A stretch of DNA of 16,634 nt. Origin: Chloroflexota bacterium (GTDB lineage Bacteria > Chloroflexota > UBA6077 > FW602-bin22 > JACPQP01). The position numbers were made by a program, and so were the translations under genes. A model generated the notes under the pieces. It saw only the letters and a list, made by a program, of their open reading frames with translations, made no database searches and had not been told where the DNA came from. The stretch spans positions 1 to 16,634 of the forward strand of contig JACPQP010000255.1 of assembly GCA_016190465.1 (NCBI GenBank), given 5' to 3'. Shown here one piece after another: positions 1-6,430 of this stretch; position 1 is the stretch's first letter; the number at the start of each line of letters is the position of its first letter.

Positions 1-83
1 CGGCCCGACAGTTCGTCGACCACCTGGTCGGCACGCTTCTCTTCTCGCAGGCCAACACCGAGACGGCGGACCGCCGCTCGTAG
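1..83 (+). CDS. C-terminal fragment of an unidentified protein
   Basis: The window opens inside a reading frame (third frame, codons from position 3) that ends at TAG 81-83. The readable tail is about 26 residues and ends in ANTETADRRS. Its amphipathic start (QFVDHLVGTLLF) looks like the end of a normal folded protein, and this frame has a more plausible composition than the other two plus frames. Too little is present to name a family; a helical regulator of the TetR type is only a guess. The next plus-strand gene starts more than 400 bases later, so this gene ends here. Confidence 0.4.
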   Translation, partial: ARQFVDHLVGTLLFSQANTETADRRS

Positions 84-263
84 CGGGGGCGGACACCTTG
101 CGACCTACCGGCGGGCGGTCGTAGGCCGCAATGTGTTCGCCCTCTTCCAGGGCACCCCCATCCCGACCGCGATACCTCCCTTTGTAAGCCTCGAGGGGGT
201 GGACCCTGGTGGCCTCATCGAAGGTGATCGGTGTCACACCCGCCACTCGAATGGTAGCGGTTG

Positions 264-272
264 TGGTATCAT
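264..272 (+). promoter_or_regulatory. Possible extended -10 promoter
   Basis: The motif TGGTATCAT carries a TG extension and a TATCAT hexamer (five of six matches to TATAAT, 267-272). No convincing -35 box sits 16-18 bases upstream. If used, transcription would begin near 279 and run through both repeat copies before the start codon at 509, giving a leader of about 230 nucleotides able to form the hairpins. This is a motif match only. Confidence 0.25.
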
Positions 273-316
273 GGCTACGAACACTACAGTAGGTCTCGGA
301 AAGTTCATCTGCGTCC

Positions 317-484
317 CGGGAAGGTCCAGGAAGGGCGGAGCCCGTCCTGGCGGGGTTTGGGGTGTCCCCAAAACCATCGTCAGCTTCTTGATACCGACCG
401 TGTCTCGGGAAGGTCCAGGAAGGGCGGAGCCCGTCCTGGCGGGGTTTGGGGTGTCCCCAAAACCATCAAAAACTTTCTGATACC
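317..484. repeat. 89-bp tandem repeat, two copies, hairpin-forming
   Basis: Positions 317-378 and 406-467 are identical over 62 bases at a period of 89. Similarity continues imperfectly through 379-395 and 468-484, both ending in TGATACC. Each copy contains two potential hairpins. The first (326-350 and 415-439) pairs CCAGGA with TCCTGG around an inner GGGC-GGA-GCCC stem. The second (354-375 and 443-464) pairs GGTTTGGGG with CCCCAAAACC around a TGT loop, with one bulged A. The block ends 25 bases before the start codon of the DUF433 gene. It resembles REP or MITE-like structured repeats, but whether it recurs elsewhere in the genome cannot be judged here. Confidence 0.9.
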
Positions 485-508
485 TACTACATCGCGGCGG
501 GGGGGCTG

Positions 509-928
509 ATGGGAGGACGACCGGAAAGCCTGCGCATTCCCGAAGAGGTCCGGGCGGCAATCGACGAGACGGTCCGCCGGACCGGGCGTGACTTCGCCCG
601 TGTTGCCAACGAGATGCTGGCCGAGGCCATCAAGATGCGACGGATTCCCGGCATCGTCTTCGCCGATGGCCCTGCCGGGCGAGTCGCGCGGATCGCCGGC
701 ACGGGCCTCGAGGTCTTCGAGGTGATCGGTGCGCACCGCGCAATGGACGAGAGCTGGGAGCGGCTTCGGCAGGCCTACCACTGGCTCTCCGAGCACCAGC
801 TCCGCGCTGCTCTTGCCTACGCCAGCGCTTACCCCGACGAGATCGAGTCGCGGCTGAAGGAAGAAGACCGCTGGACTCCCGAGACGGTCTGGGCGACGTA
901 TCCGTTCACGAAGCCGCGAGATCGCTAG
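509..928 (+). CDS. RHH/DUF433-like antitoxin-type protein
   Basis: The product is 139 residues. The first 50 or so residues resemble a ribbon-helix-helix DNA-binding segment (SLRIPEEVRAAIDETVRRTG, then a helical stretch). The rest resembles a DUF433 domain, from PGIVFADGPAGRVARIAGTG through a pattern ending LRAALAYASAYPDEI. Such proteins usually precede a DUF5615 PIN-like toxin and are thought to repress the pair and neutralise the toxin. The ATG at 509 was chosen because the domain begins immediately after it and a G-rich run (498-505) could serve as ribosome binding site; an earlier ATG at 446 lies inside the tandem repeat. The TAG stop overlaps a GTG at 928 that opens the toxin remnant, so the two were translationally coupled. 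The family call is from memory of domain patterns. Confidence 0.75.
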   Translation: MGGRPESLRIPEEVRAAIDETVRRTGRDFARVANEMLAEAIKMRRIPGIVFADGPAGRVARIAGTGLEVFEVIGAHRAMDESWERLRQAYHWLSEHQLRAALAYASAYPDEIESRLKEEDRWTPETVWATYPFTKPRDR

Positions 929-1142
929 TGCGCTTCTACCTGATCCCAACCATTCTGTCCGTCTCGCGGTGCGCTTCCTCGAGAATCAGCGGCCGCACGC
1001 GGGGCTGTTGATCGTCGCCCAATCGCTGGGCAACGATGACACCGCGGGTATCGCGCGGGCCCTGGTGGTCTACTCGCAGAGCCACGAAGGCAGCGCAACA
1101 AGCTACGCCATCGACTATCTTTCCGCAGCTCGGAGTGGCTGA
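928..1142 (+). pseudogene. DUF5615 PIN-like toxin, internally deleted
   Basis: GTG at 928 overlaps the antitoxin stop and encodes VRFYL, the usual opening of DUF5615 proteins, but this frame soon stops (TGA at 1009-1011). The C-terminal half of the same family reappears in another frame from about 942: RLAVRFLENQRPHAGLLIV, then AQSLGNDDTAGIARAL, ending at TGA 1140-1142 after AIDYLSAARSG. The central part of the domain, with the conserved acidic residues of the PIN-like active site, is missing. Family members are usually about 110-120 residues, so roughly 40-50 codons appear lost along with the frame. The antitoxin-like gene upstream is intact. The fold assignment rests on recalled family patterns; a sequencing error could explain the frame change but not the missing segment. 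Confidence 0.72.
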
Positions 1143-1204
1143 GGGCGAGACCGGAAAGGGAGGGTCATCTGCAAGCCACGCTCGCTCCATCTTCCCACAC
1201 CGGT

Positions 1205-1222
1205 TCGCCTGGCGCCAGGCGA
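1205..1222. promoter_or_regulatory. Perfect 18-bp palindrome
   Basis: TCGCCTGGCGCCAGGCGA is perfectly self-complementary with no central spacer. It lies 83 bases before the phosphatase start and 63 bases after the toxin remnant. It could be an operator for a dimeric regulator or a hairpin. There is no T-run, so a classical terminator is unlikely. Confidence 0.4.
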
Positions 1223-1305
1223 CAAGACATCCACGGACTACGTCGCAGAACAGCGGCGATGATGGTTCGTGTGGGCACGAGCGGGTCAGGGAGGGCACAA
1301 AGACG

Positions 1306-2091
1306 ATGAACGAGGACGAGCTCGGTGCGCAGTATGGGGAGGGACGTCGGACGCACCGTCTGCACTGGGACGGCTGTCTGAACGCTCGAGACCTGGGTGG
1401 CTACCCGACGACGGATGGGTCCGAGACGCGCGTCGGGGCCATCGTCCGCACGGACGACCTCTGGCAGCTCACCGCGGCGGGGCACGCCGCCGTGGTCGGG
1501 TACGGCGTGCGGTCGATTGTCGACCTGCGGACGCCGCAGGAGGTCGCACAGTGTCCGAACCCCTTTGCCCGGCCGGGTCCCCACGGCATCGTCTACGTGA
1601 ACGTGTCGTTTATCGACCCGGCCGCGGCGCCCCCGCCGGATGTCGCCACCCTGGCCGACGACTACATCCGTATGCTCGACCGCTTTCGGCTGTCGGTGGC
1701 AGCCGCCACGGGAGCCATCGCCCATGGGCCCGACGGCACCGTGGTGGTTCACTGCGTGGCCGGCCAGGACCGGACGGGGCTCATCAGTGCGCTGCTCCTG
1801 GATCTGGCGGGCGTCCAGCGGGAGGTGATTGCGCACGATTACGCGCTGAGCGCGAAGTATCGGCGCCCGCGCATCGCGGACTGGCTGGAGAACGGCCCGG
1901 GCAAGCGGGCCGAGCGCGAGCGTCAGGTGGAGCGGTACGCACCGCGCCCCGAGGTGATGCACGAGGTGCTCGTCCACCTGGATCGTCACTACGGCGGATC
2001 GGAGGCGTACCTGCGGGAAGCGGGCATCGCGCCCGCGGACCTGACGCGTCTGCGCGACCGGCTCGTCGCGCCGCCGCCGCGGCCGGGCTGA
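1306..2091 (+). CDS. Tyrosine-protein phosphatase (DSP/Tyr_phosphatase_3 type)
   Basis: This 261-residue cytoplasmic protein belongs to the bacterial protein-tyrosine or dual-specificity phosphatase family. The N-terminal signature NARDLGGYPTTDG is followed by VGAIVRTDDLWQLT and RSIVDLRTPQEV, the usual order in these enzymes. The phosphate-binding loop is HCVAGQDRTG, with the nucleophile at Cys150 and the phosphate-binding Arg at 156. Most relatives have Lys where Gln154 sits; the essential Cys and Arg remain, so activity is expected. The ATG at 1306 was chosen because a GGGAGG-like sequence lies about 12 bases upstream and the family signature begins soon after; earlier in-frame starts would run through the toxin remnant. 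It stands between two degraded toxin genes with no obvious partner. The substrate could be phosphotyrosine protein or a phosphoinositide-like molecule. Confidence 0.88.
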   Translation: MNEDELGAQYGEGRRTHRLHWDGCLNARDLGGYPTTDGSETRVGAIVRTDDLWQLTAAGHAAVVGYGVRSIVDLRTPQEVAQCPNPFARPGPHGIVYVNVSFIDPAAAPPPDVATLADDYIRMLDRFRLSVAAATGAIAHGPDGTVVVHCVAGQDRTGLISALLLDLAGVQREVIAHDYALSAKYRRPRIADWLENGPGKRAERERQVERYAPRPEVMHEVLVHLDRHYGGSEAYLREAGIAPADLTRLRDRLVAPPPRPG

Positions 2092-2154
2092 GCTGCCGAT
2101 CGGTGGGGACGGGGATGCCTGACGCCCCGTCAGGGCAGCGGTTGGGGATGTCTC

Positions 2155-2360
2155 CCAGGAATCCCTTTCCTCCTCGACGAGAACCTCTCGCCGCGTCTGC
2201 GCACGGCCGTGCTTCGCCGGGCGCCGGTGGCGGACATCCTGCGTGTCGGCGATCAAGGCGCCCCGCCACGGGCCACTCGCGATCCAGACATACTCGAGTA
2301 TGCCGAGCAGACCCAACGCTTGCTGGTCACGACGAACCGCGCCAGTACGCCGGCGGAAAT
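2155..2360 (+). pseudogene. DUF5615 PIN-like toxin remnant (N-terminal part only)
   Basis: The frame beginning around 2161 reads IPFLLDENLSPRLRTAVLRR, then a stretch including LRVGDQG and DPDILEYAEQTQRLLVTTNR. This is the N-terminal two-thirds of a DUF5615 protein, including the acidic LLDEN and DPDI motifs of PIN-like nucleases. There is no ATG, GTG or TTG in frame between the upstream stop (2089-2091) and this segment. Similarity fades after about 2350, where the sequence merges into the antisense of the DUF2283 gene. The remnant therefore lacks both a start and a C-terminus. It belongs to a different DUF5615 subgroup from the remnant at 928-1142, so the two are not halves of one gene. No antitoxin gene directly precedes it. 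Confidence 0.7.
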
Positions 2361-2378
2361 CACCGCGTGCAATTGGTA

Positions 2379-2618
2379 TTACATCGGCAACTTGACCGTG
2401 GAACGCTTTCCGAGCGCTTCGTTGACAATCGTCAGCACGTTCTGGCCACCACCCAGAAGCTGGGCGTTCGCGTTCAAGAGCTCGATCCCGTAGACTGTCC
2501 CGTCAGGGGCAACATCCACGTTCAACTCCTGACTGACCTGAATCGTCTCGACTTCGGCAGTCTTCTCGTGGAACCGGAGATAGGCCACGTTGTACCTGGG
2601 GTCATAGGTCAGCTTCAT
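2379..2618 (-). CDS. DUF2283 family small protein
   Basis: The product is 79 residues. It matches the DUF2283 pattern: opening MKLTYDPRYNVAYLRF, then ETIQVSQELNVDVAPDG and VYGIELLNA. These are small beta-rich proteins of unknown biochemical role, often encoded next to DUF4258 or other toxin-like genes. The ATG at 2618 was preferred over a longer in-frame start at 2669 because the domain begins at this methionine and the longer form would overlap the upstream gene. An AGGTG lies about 9-13 bases upstream. It follows the DUF4258 gene by only 14 bases on the same strand, so the two are probably co-transcribed, and by analogy it may be the antitoxin-like partner. Confidence 0.8.
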   Translation of the reverse strand: MKLTYDPRYNVAYLRFHEKTAEVETIQVSQELNVDVAPDGTVYGIELLNANAQLLGGGQNVLTIVNEALGKRSTVKLPM

Positions 2619-2632
2619 CTTTTCTACACCTG

Positions 2633-2884
2633 TCAGAAGAATCGCACGATCACCGTGATGACCAGCCAATCGTCCCCTTCTTCCACCGCGATGGCCTCAA
2701 CCTGCTTCGTGGCAAATCGCTTGCCGCGCCATGCACTGTCAAATCGAAAGTTGCGGCGAAACCCCGTTCGTCCAAACTTTACCGGAAAGCGTTCCCCGTC
2801 GGCGACTGTCGCGACAACTTCATCCTCACTCGCTCCCCGTTCAATCAATCGCTGAAGCGCGTGAGGATGACAACGGACATTCAC
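2633..2884 (-). CDS. DUF4258 family small protein (possible toxin)
   Basis: The product is 83 residues. The N-terminus CHPHALQRLIERGASEDEV is the hallmark of DUF4258. A beta-strand-rich middle follows (FGRTGFRRNFRF), and the C-terminus WLVITVIVRFF resembles the end of RelE-like folds. Some DUF4258 proteins have been proposed as RNase-type toxins; no catalytic residues can be confirmed here. GTG at 2884 was chosen because GGGAGGAGG immediately precedes it and the domain begins within three residues; the in-frame ATG at 3010 would add 42 residues without family similarity and run up to the tsaD stop. DUF2283 follows after 14 bases. The two may form a toxin-antitoxin-like pair. Confidence 0.78.
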   Translation of the reverse strand: MNVRCHPHALQRLIERGASEDEVVATVADGERFPVKFGRTGFRRNFRFDSAWRGKRFATKQVEAIAVEEGDDWLVITVIVRFF

Positions 2885-3009
2885 GGCCTCCTCCCAGGGT
2901 TCTTCTACCAATTTCGTTAGATAGCGCCGTGAGTCGCGCCACGCACCAGAGGTTCCGCGAGCACCCTTCAGCCTCGCGTCGGAAGGGGTCGCCTCACACG
3001 CAATTGGCA

Positions 3010-4008
3010 CTACACCAGCGCCAGGTTAGGCGCCACATCGAGCGAAAGGTCGGCCCGCTCGCCGGCCTGGAAGCGGAAGTAGCCCGCGGCGGCGATCATG
3101 GCCGCGTTGTCGGTGCAGTACTGGAGCGGGGGATACTGGACGGGACCGGGAATGCGCTGCTTCGCCCACTGGCGAAGCAGCGCGTTGGCCGCCACGCCGC
3201 CGGCGAGCAGCACCTGCCGGATGCCAAACTCCTCGGTAGCGCGCCGCGTCTTGGTCACCAGCACGTCCACCACGGCCTCCTGGAAGCTCGCGGCGATGTC
3301 GGCGTTCGTCAGATCGGTATAGGCCTCTCCGGCCGCGCGGCTCTCGACGACGCGCAGCACCGCCGTCTTCAATCCGCTGAAGCTGAAGTCATAGCTATCG
3401 CCCAGCCAGGCCCGGGGCAGGTGCAGCCTGGCCGGGTCGCCCGACGCCGCCGCTCGCTGGATCGCCGGCCCGCCCGGATAGCCCAGCTCGAGGATGCGCG
3501 CGACCTTGTCGAACGCCTCGCCGGCGGCGTCGTCCCGGGTGCGCCCGAGGAGTCGGTACGTCAGGGGAGCGGTCATCAGGATGAGGTCGGAGTGCCCGCC
3601 GGAGACGATCAGGCAAACCAGGGGGAACTCCGGCTCGGGCTCGACGAGCCAGTTCGCCGCCACGTGGCCCTCCAGGTGGTTCACGGCGACCAGTGGCAGG
3701 TCGAAGGCAAACGCGAGAGTCTTGGCGGCATTCACGCCGACGAGTAGCGATCCGGCCAGCCCGGGGCCGGCGGTCACGGCGATGGCGCCGATGTCGGGCC
3801 ATCCCAGGCTGGCCTCCGCCAGGGCACGGCGAACGATCGGGATGATCGCCAGCACGTGCTGGCGCGAGGCCACCTCGGGCACGACTCCCCCGAACGCCGC
3901 GTGGACGTCGATCTGGGACGCGACGACGTTCGACCGCACCCGCCGGCCGTCGCTCACCACCGCCGCGGCCGTCTCGTCACAGGAGGTCTCAATCCCCAGG
4001 ACGTGCAT
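3010..4008 (-). CDS. tsaD: tRNA N6-adenosine threonylcarbamoyltransferase TsaD
   Basis: TsaD transfers threonylcarbamoyl from threonylcarbamoyl-AMP to A37 of ANN-decoding tRNAs, forming t6A with TsaB and TsaE in the cytoplasm. The 332-residue length is normal. Diagnostic features are the opening MHVLGIETSCDETAAAV, the metal ligands His111 and His115 in NHLEGH, the glycine-rich VSGGHSDLIL loop and Asp300 in CTDNAAMIAA. These ligand numbers coincide with those of the E. coli protein. The ATG at 4008 follows the stop of the upstream membrane-protein gene by only four bases, so translation is probably coupled. tsaB and tsaE are not in the window. The gene is essential in most bacteria. Confidence 0.97.
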   Translation of the reverse strand: MHVLGIETSCDETAAAVVSDGRRVRSNVVASQIDVHAAFGGVVPEVASRQHVLAIIPIVRRALAEASLGWPDIGAIAVTAGPGLAGSLLVGVNAAKTLAFAFDLPLVAVNHLEGHVAANWLVEPEPEFPLVCLIVSGGHSDLILMTAPLTYRLLGRTRDDAAGEAFDKVARILELGYPGGPAIQRAAASGDPARLHLPRAWLGDSYDFSFSGLKTAVLRVVESRAAGEAYTDLTNADIAASFQEAVVDVLVTKTRRATEEFGIRQVLLAGGVAANALLRQWAKQRIPGPVQYPPLQYCTDNAAMIAAAGYFRFQAGERADLSLDVAPNLALV

Positions 4009-4012
4009 AGGG

Positions 4013-6082
4013 CTACTCTCGACTGGCTCCGAGGTCGGCGCTGAAGATGGTCGTGCGCGTCAGCACGAAGATGCGGCGCCGCGCTTCGTCTGCGGCGAGG
4101 GCGCGCACGTCGTCAAGCCAATCGTCGCGCCCGGTCGCCCGCAACTGCCGTCGGAAGCGCCCCTCGCGGTCGAACTCGACGATCCGCCGGTTGCCTGGAT
4201 CGGCGACGAAGACGCGATTCGGCGTCAGCGCCAGCCCGGTGGGAGAGCTCAGCGGCAGATCCGGTGCCACGCCGTCAAACGGCTGCGGGCGACCGGCCGC
4301 GTAGCGCTCGATGCGCCCCGTCGGTCGCAGCAGATAGAGGTCGCCGCCAACGGCCAGGTCACGGGCGTCGCCGAGGTCAACCTGCACGCCGGGGGCAAAG
4401 TAGTCGTAGCCATTGCGGTCGAACCCGGCCGGCGTCGGCATGTACCACTTCAGCGTCCCCTCGACCGGCGAGAGCACGTAGAGCGACCCGGCATAGCCGG
4501 CGATGAGCGAGCCGACCCGCGCGCCCGGGGATTGCAGGCGCGCCAGCCCTCGACCGGGCTGTAACTCCAGGAGCTGGCCGCTCTGGGTCAGCAGGACGAG
4601 CGCGCTGGTGAGGCGCGTGCTGCCCGCGGGGACCCAGGTGGCAGCGTTCAGGACGCCAATCGTCTCGTCGCGGAGCTGATCGCCAGCCCGGACGATGACT
4701 GCCTGGCTCGCCACGCTCAGCCCGTCAGGGGCGAGCGGGTAGCCAATTGCTCGGGCGCCGCTCGAATCGATCACGTAGAGCGCCGTTTCGGACCAGACGA
4801 ACGACGCGACCTCGCCGTTGACCTCGGCCAGGCGGACCGGCGTCGGCATTCGATACACGACGTTCAACTCGTCGAGCGCAGCCTGGATCCGCGTCTGGAT
4901 CACCTGAACCGAAGTCTCCCCTCGCCGGAGCCGGCTCGCCTTCCCCGCCAGCTCGGCCGCCTCGGTCAGGATGCGCCGCCGTTCGGCCGGATCCGCCTCG
5001 GCCAGCGCTTCACGCTCGCGTTGCTCGGCCCACACGACCAGGTTCAGCGTGTCGCTGCTCTGGGCCCGATCCTGGGATATCCGCCAGGGTACCAGGACGC
5101 AGACCGCGCCCGCCAGCACCAGCATCACAACCGCGAGCCCCACGCCAATGTACCGCGATGCCGACCAGGATGCCTTCTGAATCGAGGTACCGGTCGATTC
5201 CAGAAAGGAGATCAGGCGGTCACCAACCTGTAGCTCGGGCAGTGTTGCCTCGGCCGGTTCTGCCCTGGCCAGTGCTGGGAACGGTCGCGGCGGCGAGAGA
5301 GCGAACGCCGTGGCGCTGCTCGCGGCGGCAAGCTTCCGTTCCTCGTCAACCGCACGCTCGACCGCCTCGACGTCGTCCAGATCAGCCGCGGTCGCTTCAC
5401 CCTCGACGCTGAGGACGAGCACCCGAGCCCGGGTGGCGATGCCCCGTCGCTCCCAGGCCCGTAGCGCCTCACCGATTGTCGACGCGCCGATCTCAGTGAG
5501 CGACGGCAGCTCCTGGGTCGTCAGCAGGAAAACCTCGCCCGGCTTCAAGCGGCGGTGGTACAGCTCGATGGCCAGGTCATCCCCGTCGCCCACCTCGCGC
5601 GATGGTCGCTCCGGCCCGAACTCACCCAACTGCCCCAACTGAACGATCTCGCCATCGGTCACACAGTAGATGTAGCAGCTCGCCGAACGCGCCAGATAGG
5701 CGTCAGCGCCGCGCTGGACCAACGCCGCGGCCCGCGGCGCCGACCGGCGCGCTCGCCCGGGCTGATCATCGGCCGATCGAAGATCTCGACCGTGGATCCC
5801 CTCGGTGGAGCCGAAAGAGGCGGTGCGAAACGCGCGCAACAGGCTCGAGGTCAGGGAGCGAGAGGGATCACGGTAGTAGGCGGCAACAATCCGGTCGCGA
5901 AGCTGCTGGGAAGCCTCGCGGTCACCCCCCTCGACGTCGGTGAGCACGTAGGCAACCCCTTTTGTCTCGCGCCCTCGCAGCAACGTGGCGGTGGGGGGAC
6001 TGGCGAAGCCGTCGGAGCGCGCTCGCCACACGCCGCCTTGAAACGCGATCTCCTGGGCCTGGATCGACTGCTGAACGCTCAT
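4013..6082 (-). CDS. Degenerate PP2C-like / TM / beta-propeller protein
   Basis: The 689-residue product has three parts. Residues 1-225 follow the layout of a PP2C Ser/Thr phosphatase: VAYVLTDVEGG (44-53) fits the usual ADGMGG region, DAYLARSASCYIYCV (127-141) the GDSRAYL region, and KPGEVFLLTTQEL (180-192) the GD-LLL-SDGL region. Metal-binding Asp residues expected in the last two motifs are absent, so catalysis is doubtful. A single transmembrane helix spans about 311-333. A charged helical, possibly coiled-coil segment covers about 347-410. The rest looks like an extracytoplasmic beta-propeller with an NHL-type repeat near 610-647 (FVADPGNRRIVEFD). The ATG at 6082 starts five bases after the DUF59 stop; AGGAG abuts it with no spacing, which suggests translational coupling. 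An ATG at 6157 would overlap DUF59 by 70 bases. It probably has a sensory or scaffold role. Confidence 0.7.
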   Translation of the reverse strand: MSVQQSIQAQEIAFQGGVWRARSDGFASPPTATLLRGRETKGVAYVLTDVEGGDREASQQLRDRIVAAYYRDPSRSLTSSLLRAFRTASFGSTEGIHGRDLRSADDQPGRARRSAPRAAALVQRGADAYLARSASCYIYCVTDGEIVQLGQLGEFGPERPSREVGDGDDLAIELYHRRLKPGEVFLLTTQELPSLTEIGASTIGEALRAWERRGIATRARVLVLSVEGEATAADLDDVEAVERAVDEERKLAAASSATAFALSPPRPFPALARAEPAEATLPELQVGDRLISFLESTGTSIQKASWSASRYIGVGLAVVMLVLAGAVCVLVPWRISQDRAQSSDTLNLVVWAEQREREALAEADPAERRRILTEAAELAGKASRLRRGETSVQVIQTRIQAALDELNVVYRMPTPVRLAEVNGEVASFVWSETALYVIDSSGARAIGYPLAPDGLSVASQAVIVRAGDQLRDETIGVLNAATWVPAGSTRLTSALVLLTQSGQLLELQPGRGLARLQSPGARVGSLIAGYAGSLYVLSPVEGTLKWYMPTPAGFDRNGYDYFAPGVQVDLGDARDLAVGGDLYLLRPTGRIERYAAGRPQPFDGVAPDLPLSSPTGLALTPNRVFVADPGNRRIVEFDREGRFRRQLRATGRDDWLDDVRALAADEARRRIFVLTRTTIFSADLGASRE

Positions 6083-6087
6083 CTCCT

Positions 6088-6387
6088 CTACCAGATGCCG
6101 AGCATGTCCTTCGCTTCCTCGCTCGCCATCGTTCGAGGATCCCAGGGCGGGTTCCAAACGAGGTCGACGGTGACGTCCTCGACGCCGGGCAGTGTCGAGA
6201 GCACCGCTTGAACCTGCCCCGTCAGGTACGACCCCAGTGGACAGAACGGGGTAGTCAACGTCATCTGGACGTCCACGTGTCCGTTCTGAATCTCCGTTTG
6301 GTAGACGAGTCCCAGATCGATGATGTTCATCCCGATCTCGGGGTCCTCCACCGCCTTGAGCGCCTCCCGCAGCTCTTCAACGGTCAC
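6088..6387 (-). CDS. MIP18/DUF59 family metal-sulfur cluster assembly protein
   Basis: The 99-residue product is a MIP18 (DUF59) protein, related to SufT and PaaD, which help load iron-sulfur clusters onto client proteins in the cytosol. It shows VEDPEIGMNIIDLGLVY near the N-terminus, TTPFCPLGSYL with the conserved cysteine, and WNPPWDPRTMASEEAKDMLG at the C-terminus. The start is GTG at 6387 (or TTG at 6390); an AGGAGG lies 8-11 bases upstream. The longer ATG form from 6441 would extend into palindromic repeat DNA. The gene heads a tight operon with the PP2C-like/propeller gene and tsaD. A weak -10-like TATTTT lies near 6422-6427 on the minus strand. No suf genes are nearby, so its client is unknown. 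Confidence 0.88.
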   Translation of the reverse strand: MTVEELREALKAVEDPEIGMNIIDLGLVYQTEIQNGHVDVQMTLTTPFCPLGSYLTGQVQAVLSTLPGVEDVTVDLVWNPPWDPRTMASEEAKDMLGIW

Positions 6388-6430
6388 CAAGGGTACTTCC
6401 TCCTCATCCCGCCGCGGCGGGAAAATATCA

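Larger units (their letters stand above)
84..508. other. Non-coding stretch with tandem repeat
   Basis: No convincing gene lies in these 425 bases. Open frames exist on both strands, but they run through the tandem repeat and give low-complexity Gly/Pro/Arg-rich products with no recognisable domain. The first half, to about 300, shows only a weak extended -10-like motif. The second half holds the two repeat copies described separately. The segment probably carries the 3' end of the preceding transcript and the leader of the DUF433 gene. Confidence 0.6.

Noticed and set aside
133..560. Small open frames on both strands across the tandem repeat
   Set aside because: Products are low complexity and reproduce the DNA repeat; the same peptide repeats appear in several frames, as expected for non-coding repeat DNA.
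928..977. Direct repeat GTGCGCTTC (928-936 and 969-977) as the scar of the toxin deletion
   Set aside because: Recombination between two such repeats would leave only one copy; both are still present, so they do not mark the deletion endpoints.
2356..2430. Frameshifted continuation of the second DUF5615 remnant
   Set aside because: A shifted frame gives a few residues vaguely like the family C-terminus, but the match is too weak and the bases are antisense to the DUF2283 gene.
1269..2855. Long plus-strand open frame of 528 codons
   Set aside because: It runs out of frame across the phosphatase, a toxin remnant and the antisense of two minus-strand genes; composition is Arg/Gly/Pro-rich with no domain. 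It reflects GC-rich coding bias.
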